This document shows, in pieces, positions 21,479 to 31,600 of a stretch of 64,000 nt of DNA. The notes beneath the pieces are model-generated. The model made no database searches. It saw nothing but the letters and a program-made list of their open reading frames with translations, and was not told where the DNA came from. Each line of letters opens with the position of its first letter. Position 1 is the stretch's first letter. The translations under genes and the position numbers were made by a program. Origin of the DNA: Lampris incognitus (Eukaryota; Chordata; Actinopteri; Lampriformes; Lampridae); assembly GCF_029633865.1 (NCBI RefSeq), contig NC_079216.1:62130915-62194914 (forward strand). The letters run 5' to 3'.

Positions 21479-22178
21479 TAATGGACTCGTTTGCCACAGG
21501 ACCGGCTAAATCAGTGTTTACCAACTCCAGTGGTGTCTTGGCTTTGTCTGCAGATTTCCTGTTCCTGTTTTGGGTAAACTTCCCTTCTATGCATACTGCA
21601 CACTCTTTGTCAGGTTTACACACTTTACCCTTTATATGCATACCATCAGTGATATCCTGTAGCTTTATGATATCGTCATAGTTGCAGTGGCCCATTATCT
21701 CATGCCAAGTTTCTATATCATGGCTCACATGGCACTTTTCAACAACACATTCAGTTTGCAAATAGTACATTTTCCCCTGTACAAAAATGTCAAACCTGGT
21801 ACCATCCGGTGACATCAGGGCATCTCTGCCCTCTTCGAAGAACACACTGGCTCCGTGTGCTGTCGCAGACTTCACAGAGAAGAGCTCTTGGGGGTACGAT
21901 GGAATATATAGTGCGTTCCGCAGTGTCACTCTACACCGTCGCCCCTCACTGTCGAGCAGACATACCGTAGCATCTCCCCTGCCCCGCACCACACCAAAGG
22001 TGTGCTTACCGTCCGCCAGCTCCATGCAGTGTTTCTCTGGCTCGAACGAGCTGTCAAAGCTCTTGAACTTCTTCTTATCATTGACTATGTGGGAAGAAGC
22101 CCAACAGTCCACAATCAATCCTGGTTTGAACTGTTGCCGTCGTCCTGGTCCTGCTGAGCTGGTCTCTCCAGCCTGCAC
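21402..22178 (-). pseudogene. Copia pol, protease to integrase start (fossil)
   Basis: The segment contains LIVDCWASSHIVNDKKKFKS, the protease-like region of copia elements. An integrase zinc-binding segment follows (WHEIMGHCNYDDIIKLQ...CAVCIEGKFTQN), then the start of the integrase core (LVNTDLAGPVANESING). Confidence 0.75.
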
Positions 22179-22307
22179 TCTGAAGATGTAGTTCTCTTCT
22201 TCTGCAGCATTCCCCGGTCCCTGACCTCGACCTGCTCTGTGACCACCACCGCTGCCGCCACCTTGCTCGCGTGCACATCTGGCTCCATCAGCGCGGTCCT
22301 TCTTCTT

Positions 22308-23090
22308 TCACACTTTGTCCGTGTGACCCTTGATCCGGCAGAAGCTGCACCACACGCTGCGTGAACAGTCCGATTTCCGATGGCCTTTGTCACCGCATCG
22401 CCAGCACACCGTTTGATCATCTTCTCCCTCACAGCGTTTCACTGGCTTTTTCTTAGGCGCTGCGTGGGCCTTCATCACCCTCTCGGACGTCTCGTCCGAT
22501 GCTGTAGCATTAGCTACATCTTCTGCCGCCTCAAAGTTTCTCAATTTGGCCTTAAATTGTCCCAATGTCAACTCACTGTCGCCATGTGTCACCATTAGAG
22601 TGAATGGCTTATATTTCTCGGGTAACCCCCTCATCACCATGGCCATCATTAGTCTCTCACTCGGTGCTTCTCCCGCCCCTTTGAGAGCCGTAATGATTCG
22701 TTCAGCTCGGATAATGTATTCGGTGATCGTCTCATTATCAGCTTTCTTTAGCCCAGTCAATGTTACATACAGAGTGACAATCCGGGGTCTGCCCTTACCA
22801 ATGTAATGTTCCCGCAACACCCTTAGACTCTCTCTACCGTTGTTCTTCGTTTCTCTGAAGATCAGTCCCAAGCTTGTGTTGTCCAATAAAGGCGCCAATG
22901 CGCAGTAGGCGTCCGCGTTCCGCTCCTCGTCTAGGGCCTGCTCTTCCGCTGTCAAAGGTCCCGCGGGCTCGGTAAGAATGGTGGTTTTCAGCCCCACACC
23001 ATGCATGCAACAGAGCATTCGCTCTTCCCACAGTTCATACTCATCGGCCTGTCCGTTGAATGTGGGCCACCTGCTCTTCTTTCGCTCCAT
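22308..23090 (-). pseudogene. Copia gag (fossil)
   Basis: The 260-codon frame starts MERKKSRWPTFNGQADEYEL, the usual opening of a copia-type gag. A helical capsid region follows, with TGLKKADNETITEYIIRAER near residue 115. It ends with a CCHC zinc knuckle, CWRCGDKGHRKSDC, near residue 230. It lies next to the primer site as expected for the first product of the element. Confidence 0.8.
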
Positions 23091-23682
23091 CTCCCTAGGT
23101 AGCGTTAGCTTAGCTTAGCGTTCCGTTAGCTTCCCGATAGCCTCTCTCGATGCTAACTAGCTTCACACTTGCTAACTTGCTACTCCGTGCTAACCTGTGC
23201 GCATCCCGCCATCCGAGGTTATCACACTTCGTGTACTTCTTTTATCAAACTACTAAATAATCCAACGTTATCTGGGCCCATAACCTGTTAGAAGACTAGA
23301 CTAATACTTTATGTCTATCTCTGCGCAGATGAAGTGGATTATTAAGCCGTTGTAAAGAATCGTACTGACTACCGAACTTCTGCTGGAGGGAAAAATGCAG
23401 CCTCCGTTTATTCGGTAGCTTGGGGAGATGAAGAAAATGAACGGCGTCTCAGTGACGTAATCAATCCGCGCATGCAAGCGCAACACCGCCCACTTGTGGA
23501 CAAACAAAGTCGTAAACAAAATAATAGTACACAGTAACACATAGTCATACAAATACGCTGGTGTCATATCTCAACAAGTGCTCTCTATGAAGAATGAAGA
23601 TAGACTGATAAAATTGTCCGTTGATAATTTCTGTCATCATTCAAGCAAGAGTGCGCAGGAGCTGAGCTAGCCGCAAAGCTAA

Positions 23683-24283
23683 TGTAACCGGTTATTTTCT
23701 TGCCCGGTGCGGGATTCGATGCGAGGTGTACTGCGCCACCACTAACCGCTCGGCTAAAGGGTCAGACCCGTTAGCTAGGGGCTAACGTGTCTTATTAGTA
23801 GTTTACAGTCGTCACCCTCCCCGGAAGCGCCCCCTCGCGCTTTGTTCTTCCCGCGCTCCGAAGAGACTTCTGAGGATCTGCACACTTCCGGATCCCACCG
23901 CTGCCACCAATGTAACCGGTTATTTTCTTGCCCGGTGCGGGATTTGATTTGAGGTGAACTGCACCACAAGGCGACATCACTAACCGCTCGGCTAAAGGGT
24001 CAGACCCATTAGCTAGGGGCTAACGTGTCTTATTAGTAGTTTACAGTCGTCACCCTCCCCGGAAGCGCCCCCTCGCGCTTTGTTCTTCCCGCGCTCCGAA
24101 GAGACTTCTGAGGATCTGCACACTTCCGGATCCCACCGCTGCCACCAATGTAACCGGTTATTTTCTTGCCCGGTGCGGGATTTGATTTGAGGTGAACTGC
24201 ACCACAAGGCGACATCACTAACCGCTCGGCTAAAGGGTCAGACCCATTAGCTAGGGGCTAACGTGTCTTATTAGTAGTTTACA
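23683..24283 (-). mobile_element. Tandem miniature LTR element: LTR-internal-LTR-internal-LTR with tRNA-like LTRs
   Basis: LTR A is 23683-23807, LTR B 23911-24045 and LTR C 24149-24283. Two 103-bp internal segments (23808-23910 and 24046-24148) separate them, and the period is 238 bp. On the minus strand each LTR runs TGTAAACTACTAATAAG...AACCGGTTACA. The internal segment opens with TTGGTGGCAGCGGTGGGAT, an 18-base complement of the tRNA-Leu(AAG) 3' end including CCA. It ends in a purine-rich ggggagggtgacgac before the next LTR. No coding capacity exists. The layout fits a terminal-repeat retrotransposon in miniature (TRIM), with a third LTR gained by recombination. Each LTR carries an A-box-like tagccgagcggttagtg and a B-box-like atcgaatccc (TTCGA-type core in copy A), spaced as in tRNA genes. 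Confidence 0.75.
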
Positions 24284-24620
24284 GTAACTAGCTAGCTAGC
24301 AACAGGAGACGTCGCTTCACGTGTCCCCTCCCGGACCCCGTAGTGGTCGCCGTTCCTCTGCAATGGCGGCGGGCTGCGGACCGGGTGGAAGAGGAGGGGT
24401 GTGGAAGTTTTTAACCAGGACACATTTACAGATTTGCTCCAGATCCGCGCGGTACAACGGGACAAAAAAAAAAAAAACCCAAATAAACGGGGCGGGAAGT
24501 CACAAATGTCACGCGACTCACAAACTCACCGGAAGCGAGGCCGCACACGTGTGTGTAAAACCCGCTCCACGTGTAAAAAAAAAAATGGTGCCGCAAAATG
24601 CGGAAACCTTTACAGAGTAG
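24284..24620. other. CpG-rich spacer with A-tracts
   Basis: A CpG-rich block at 24300-24460 is followed by A-tracts at 24464-24478 and 24574-24584. It could be promoter-like DNA, since the first coding exon of slc28a1 is 0.8 kb downstream, but no element was recognised. Confidence 0.35.
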
Positions 24621-24973
24621 TGTAAACTACTAACAAGACACGTTAGCCCCTAGCTAACGGGTCTGACCCCTTTAGCCGAGCAGTTAGTGATGTCGCCTTG
24701 TGGTACAGTACACCTCGTATCGAATCCCGCACCGGGCAAGAAAATAACCGGCGGCAGCGGTGGGATCCGGAAGTGTGCAGATCCTCAGAAGTCTCTTCGG
24801 AGCGCGGGAATAACCGCGCTTCCGGGGAGGGTGACGACTGTAAACTACTAATAACACACGTTAGTCCCTAGCTAATGAGTCTGACCCTTTAGCCGAGCGG
24901 TTAGTGATGTCGCCTTGTGGCGCAGTACACCTCGTATCGAATCCCGCACCGGGTAACAAAATAACCGGTTACA
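24621..24973 (+). mobile_element. Miniature LTR element with tRNA-like LTRs, opposite orientation
   Basis: A 5' LTR (24621 to about 24751), a short internal segment with a degraded primer site and the same purine-rich end, and a 3' LTR (24839-24973, 135 bp) form a second complete layout of the family at 23683-24283, here on the plus strand. The 3' LTR begins TGTAAACTACTAATAAC and ends ATAACCGGTTACA. Flanking bases do not give a clean duplication. The copy is older than the tandem one. Confidence 0.7.
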
Positions 24974-25385
24974 GAATAGCTTGTGCGTATTAGCAAACCG
25001 CTCCGTATTTTTGTGGACGTGACTTTACAGAGTATACAAAAATGCACATTTGTGGATCATGGCACATGTTTGTGGATTGTCTTCTGTGCGGGGTTACAGA
25101 TCATAAAGTCCAGTACAAACTTCCGTAGCTGGCATTTGCGAACCCCCCCCCCCCCCCGAGAAGCAGCAAGCAGGAATTATTACTTTTATTGGTCGCGTAT
25201 TCAGATAATGGGAACAGTATTCATTGACAGTCAGCTGAGCCAGCAAAAAGAGGGAGGCCCTTATGGCCCACCCACAGCGGCGCGCGCGAACGGAGGGGCA
25301 GAGCTGGTTACATTTCCCTGGAATCCCTGCACGCGCTTGTACAACACAGCATTTGTCTGCCCATCCCAACGTCGGAGGACGCACA
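24974..25385 (+). promoter_or_regulatory. Probable 5' region of slc28a1
   Basis: About 400 bp between a miniature LTR element and the slc28a1 start codon. It includes a C-tract at 25144-25159 and a CpG-rich patch near 25270-25300. No clear TATA box was recognised. The transcription start is unknown, and a non-coding first exon may lie here. Confidence 0.35.
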
Positions 25386-25658
25386 ATGAGTAAGCTATAC
25401 TTGTTTTACCTTCATAGAGGAGAGACTGCTTTGCACCGCCGTTATGACCCAGGTTTTGTCTTTTTTTGGGGTTTTTTTTTTTTTGGTGCACATTTCTTCA
25501 CACTCACACGAATATGTGGACAGTGAGGAGTATTTTTAGGGTGTTTTTTTTTAACATTACACAGTAACATAACCTGTCACTTGCTTTAAGGTTGCAACCT
25601 GTTACTTGCTGTCACGTCGCTTTTTCCATGGTGTGAATACAAGCTGAACCCTGACCCT

Positions 25659-25689
<31 letters not shown>

Positions 25690-28600
25690 TCCATTTTTCT
25701 TGTTGAAGCCGACGAATCGCAGCTCCACGTGATCCGCGACAAGCGCAACGGCGTGGACAACCCGGCGTTTGCCGTGTCGGTATGGTTTTAGCTGTCTTTT
25801 GTTTATTTATTTATTTATTTATTTTTTCAGAGGAAGTGACACAGTTGTCATAGTTTTTCTAACTCTGCTCTCTTCTCTCTGCAGTGCGATGACTCCGATT
25901 CTAGCTCCCACATAGGAGGAGACTCTGGACCAGGACCGGGATCATCCTTAAAGTGTGTTTAGTAAAAGCTGCAGAAACGGTGTCCTCGGTGCTTTTCAAA
26001 GTGGGGGCCGCCAGGGGCCGCCAACGGGGCCTCGGCAAATTGGAGGGAAGCTGAGGGAAAAATGCTAAAAAAAAAAAGGAAAAAAAAGTTTTTTTTTTGT
26101 GAAAAATAAATTGAATTATTATGTATATTATGATCAACTATATTGTATAACAAAGAATGCTTATGATGGAAGACAGAAATATTCAATATAATGGAAGGAT
26201 TAAAATGTGAAGTATAAATGTCATTATTATTGCATTAACAAAAGTAAGGAAATATATTCAGGAGGTTTTTTTTTTGGTTTTTTAACATTTGCCGTAGTAT
26301 TGTCAATGGGTTTTTAAAGACATCTTGCAAAAAGGGGGGGCGGCCCCGGCCAGAAGCTGATGCTATTTGGGGGGCCTTGGCATGGAAAAGTTTGGGAACC
26401 CCTGTCGCTGAAATGCCCATGCATGACATTATGTGTCCCTGGATGTCCTGCAGCTTTTTCAGAAATGTGGAATCTTAACTTTGCTGACTTGAGGCAATTC
26501 AGATTATAGGAGATACAAGTTGATAGGCTTGTGTTAATGTGTGTGTGTGTGTTAAATCTGTTGTGTGTATTATGTAGTGGGAACTAACCTCTACCTTCTT
26601 CTGCACTTCAGAGGGCTTTCCATGCTATTCAATGGCATGGAGGATTATTTTAAGGCTCATTCAAGAACCATCAAATACGTTGTGCTGGGCATATTAGGAG
26701 CAGGTATATATTTTTTTTTATAGTCTGACCATTTGTGCTATTATTTTGCAGCCATGTTCCAACTGGCTGCATAGTCCATCCAGTCCATCCAGTACATCCT
26801 CAGTACACCCAATGTGTGTAGGATGCAAGTAGCCTTCTTCCCGCACGATCCTCTCGCTGCTCTTTCTGTTTATGAAGCGAGGACATATTGTGTGACCAAA
26901 CTGACGAGTAAATCAAGCAGTGCAAATATCCTCAAAATGATCCTGCAAGACTCCTTTGGCGATTGTTTAGCCAGAAATCATGGCTGTTGCTGACCAAGCT
27001 CTGCTTTTATCCTATCTAGGGTATGTGGCGTACTTCATCGCGGCCTGTGTGTTGGATTTCCAAAGGGCCATTGCTCTCGTCGTGCTGACCAGTTTGGCAG
27101 TTGCCTCCAAAACCTATGATCTTTTAAAAACATACCAGGGACGCCGCATCAGTCAGTGGCTTTGTCCTGCAGTGCAATGGTTCAGTTCGCACATGAGGTG
27201 GATTAAATGGTGAGTAGATACGCTTTGGCTTTACGCAGTCGTGCTGGCTTCACACGATAACGAACTCAGGCGATGGGATCAGCGACTGACTTGCAGTAGG
27301 TCTGTTGAATGTGTCCTGTGCTCTGTAGGGTGTTTATAGTCGTGGTCCTGGCCCTGCTAGCCACCTGGCTCGCTATAGACACGTCTAAACGTCCAGAGCA
27401 ACTCATCTCATTTGGAGGGGCCTGCATGTTGGTCCTGATTATGTTCATCTCCTCGGCACATCGGGCAGCGGTGAGTTTCCAACGGTTACTCCTTCCAGGC
27501 GTGCATGAGTCCCATCACGACCGCTGATTGGCGATGATCTCGGCTGTTATCTCTCGAGTTATCTTTAGCCTGTTTTTGCTGTAGACTTTGGATATCATTT
27601 AGCCTTGCGTGTCTTGCAACCACTCACGTCTTGGTGAAGGCGCCCTGCCAATCAAAGAAAGTTGAATCAGTGCATCTGGATGCAATGTTTATTGACAGAA
27701 ATGTTGCATAAATACATTCCTGTAAGTTAGCTAGTTTTTCACGGGTGTGATGATTGAAACTCTCTCTCTTTTTTTTGTGTGTGTTGTGAATTTTTGTAGG
27801 TATCATGGAGGGCTGTCTTCTGGGGACTCGGCATGCAGTTTTGCATTGGCCTTTTTGTCATAAGAACAGAGCCAGGGCTTACGGCTTTCAAATGGCTTGG
27901 AGACCAAATTCAGGTATCGTTGTAAGCAAAATGGCTTATATTCAAGAGGGCTCCGGAGTTTTTTTCTTCACTGTTTGTTTGCGCTTATCTTTAGACCCAC
28001 TTTATTGTAGGGTGTGGCTTTAGTGCGCCTCGATATTACAACTGAATCAGTGGCAAGTATGCACAAACAAAGTCTATGGTGCAGCTGATAGGAGACGTGT
28101 CACCTCCCACCATCATCACTTAACCGTTAAAAAAAAAACCTCTATTTTATTTGATTACAATACACGAGCCATTGTTGGAGACTATAAATGAACGAATGTT
28201 TGTCACAAAGGAACGTCAATGAGAAAGATGCTGTGAAAAAATGTCATAACCCTAACGTTGCTCTGATGGCCATTGATTTCAGATATTCCTGAACTACACA
28301 AAAGCTGGCTCCAGCTTTGTTTTTGGAGGGCTGACTGAAAACATTTTTGCATTCCAAGTAAGTGTATAATGAGAGTCCGTGTCCAAACATGGGCTGTTCA
28401 TTGAGACGATCGGCTGTCCGGGCTGAACGTGTTTGTCATTAGTGTTCTGCCGCCTTCCTCAGGCTCTGCCCATCGTCGTCTTCTTCAGCAGTGTGATGTC
28501 AGTTCTTTATTTCCTGGGGCTCATGCAGTGGCTCATTGTGAAGGTAAAGCTCGCCACGTTAAGCCGTGTTCCTCGCTGCATCATGTCCGAGCGTGTATCC

Positions 28601-31600
28601 CAGGCTTCCTCTGTGGCGCATCCTGACAAAGAGCCATGTGTTGTTGTCCACACAGATCTCATGGGTGATGCAGATAACGATGGGAACCTCACCCACCGAG
28701 ACCTTGAGCGTTGCAGGCAACATATTTGTCGGACAGGTATTTCTGGCCGGGCCCCAAGTCTGGGTGTTCGATAGATATCCATGAATAATGAATGAACTCA
28801 GCACATCTCATCGCTTTGGCACGAGTGGCCAGTTTGCATCCGCATGTTAAAGCTATTCTGGGGTTACTTTACTGCATCGCTTCTTTCTTTAACGAGTCCT
28901 TTTTGTTCATCAGACCGAGGCGCCACTGCTCGTTCGCCCTTATTTGAAAGACATGACTAAATCGGAGGTCCATGCTGTTATGACCGGGGGATTTGCCACC
29001 ATCGCAGGCAGCGTAATGGGGGCCTTCATCGCATTTGGGGTGAGTTGAGCTGCCCTTTGCTCTTTTATTGCCTATAAATGAATAGTGGGAGTTCTGCAGT
29101 TTCTAAAAAAAAAAAAGAAAAAAAGAAAAAAGCAGCATTGTTAAAACATCCTGGGGCGTCCGGGTAGTGTGGTGGTCTATTCTGTTGCCTACCAACACGG
29201 GGATCGCCGGTTCAAATCCCCGTGTCGCCTCCGGCTTGGTCGGGCGTCCCTACAGACGTGACTGGCCGTGTCTGCGGGTGGGAAGCCGGATGTGGGTATG
29301 TGTCCTGGTCGCTGCACTAGCGCCTCCTCTGGTCAGTCAGTCGGAGTGCCTGTTCCGGGGGGGGAATAGCGTGATCCTCCCACGCGCTACGTCCCCCTGG
29401 TGAAACTCCTCACTGTCAGGTGAAAAGAAGCGGCTGGCGACTCCACATGTATGGGAGGAGGCATGTGGTAGTCTGCAGCCCTCCCCGGTTCGGCAGAGGG
29501 GGTGGAGCAGCGACCGGGACGGGTCGAAAGAATTGGGTAATTGGCCAAGTACAACTGGGGAGGAAAAGGGGGAAAATCCCCCCCCCCAAAAAAAAACCAT
29601 CCTAAGAGGGCGTCTGGGTAGTGTAGCAGTCTTTTCCATTGCCTACCAACACGGGGGTCGCTGGTTTGAATCCCCATGTTACCTCCAGCTTGGTCGGGCG
29701 TCCCTACAGACGTGACTGGCCATGTCTGCGGGTGGGAGGCCGGATGTAGGTATGTGTCCTGGTCGCTGCACTAGCGCCTCCTCTGGTCTGTTGGGGCGCC
29801 TGTTCAGGTGAAAAGAAGCAGCTGGCGACTCCACATGTATCGGATGGAGGCGTGTGGTAGTCTGCAGCCCTCCCTGGACCGGCAGAGGGGATGCCGGTCC
29901 AAGAGTGGGGTAATTGGCCAAGTACAATTGGGGAGTAAAAGAGGGGAAAAAAATCCACACAAAAAAAAAACAAACTATCCTAAGAAACATATGAAACCAA
30001 TCGTTGGTTTCGAGTGATATGCAACAGCGTCGTTATACGGGTGGGGGATACCCGCAGTCAGTCGAGACTAACGAGGTCACTTGGACGAGGGACGAGACGT
30101 TCCTCCCTCTAAACGTGGTGTCCAGATGAACTGGTTCCCCTTTCTGGGAGTTCCTAAGAAGCACATTTTGGAAGAAGAATGATGATGTGGTTCTGATGTG
30201 GAAGGACATCTCTCCCCTCAGATCGATGCATCCTCACTGATAGCAGCCTCTGTGATGGCTGCCCCTTGTGCCTTGGCTATGGCCAAACTGTCTTATCCCG
30301 AGACAGAGACGAACCAGTTCAAGTCGGAGAAAGATATTAAAATTACTTGTGGGTACGTGTACAGTCCTCTCTCAATCACACCTCGTTCCTCCGTGGGTTC
30401 GGTTGATGTCGCGTGCTCCGTTAAGTGGCGTCCCTTTTTTCCACAGGGATGAGCGGAACGTTCTGGAGGCCGCCAGCAGCGGAGCGTCTGCATCGATAGG
30501 CGTGGTTGCTAACATAGCTGCCAATCTCATAGCCTTTCTTGCCATCCTGGATTTCGTAAATTCAGCTTTAAGCTGGTTTGGCAGTATGGTGGGATACCCT
30601 TCGGTCACATTTCAGGTATGTTTTGAGTCATACTGATGAGGGAAACGGGACATTTCTGAGTTACCAGATGGTTCATTTGTTGGTTGTGATGTCTCGTGGC
30701 TTTTAGAGCCGGATCGTACAATATGTTGAGGATGTGTTGTCTGCTCGTGCCCACAGCTTATCTGCTCATACGTGTTCATGCCTTTGGCCTTCATGATGGG
30801 AATACCATATGATGAATGCTTTATTGTGGCCAAGCTAATTGGAACCAAGCTTTTTCTGAACGAGTTTGTGGCCTACACGGAGCTGTCAGAGCTGAAGGAC
30901 CACAGGCTAAATGGACTAGATGAAGTTATAGAAGGTGAAAGGCAATGGATCTCTGTGAGTAAACGTATCCCTGTGGGAATTTTTCTTTTTCAAATCAGCT
31001 TTAACGTATTTGTCGGCACGGCGGCGCGGTGGTTAGCGCGGTCGCCTCACGGCAAGAAGGTCCCGGGTTCGAGCCCCGGGGTAGTCCAACCTTGGGGGGG
31101 GGTCGTCCCGGGTCGTCCTCTGTGTGGAGTTCGCATGTTCTCCCCGTGTCTGTGTGGGTTTCCTCCCACGGTCCACAGACATGTAGGTCAGGTGGATCGG
31201 CTATACTAAATTGTCCTGAGGTATGAATGTGTGTGTGTGTGTGTGTGCTTTGTGATGGCCTGGCGGCCTGTGACTGCTGAGACGGGCTCCAGCATCCCCA
31301 CAACCCTGAGAGCAAGATAAGCGGTTCAGATGGATGGGTGGATGGGTGGTTTGAAGACTGGATGGATGGACATAAGGCACTTGGTTAAATACTGGTGCGG
31401 CTGTGCTAAACGTGTCTTCTGTTTAAGCAGCGAGTGAAGACACGAAAAGAGAAACCCTTTCATTTCGTGTGCACTATTGTGACATCTTACTCTTGCTTTT
31501 TGCCTTCCACAGGTCCGATCCGAAATCATATGCACATATGCTCTTTGTGGGTTTGCCAACTTTAGCTCTTTGGGCATTATGATTGGAGGCCTGTGTGAGT

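Larger units (their letters stand above)
19500..23576 (-). mobile_element. Ty1/copia element with half-tRNA primer site (fossil)
   Basis: Two 291-bp LTRs (19500-19790 and 23286-23576; plus-strand ends TGTTAGAAG...TCTCAACA) differ at only about four positions. The 5-bp duplication agtgc flanks the element (19495-19499 and 23577-23581). It reads on the minus strand. The primer site at 23272-23285 complements 14 bases of the anticodon arm of initiator tRNA-Met rather than a tRNA 3' end, which is the half-tRNA priming known from Drosophila copia. Gag, integrase and reverse transcriptase are recognisable. The coding region is broken, with about two to three breaks, and the end of pol looks incomplete. 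LTR similarity makes it young. Confidence 0.9.

Noticed and set aside
24363-24620. ATGGCGGCGGGCTGC start in a CpG-rich block as a gene's first exon
   Set aside because: The frame runs into A-tracts and a retroelement, no donor site with supporting downstream exon was seen, and the protein resembles nothing known.
24781-24808. agtctcttcgg in the miniature element's internal part as captured tRNA-Leu variable arm
   Set aside because: It is only an 11-base match, in the same sense as the tRNA and therefore not a read-through product of the primer; likely chance.
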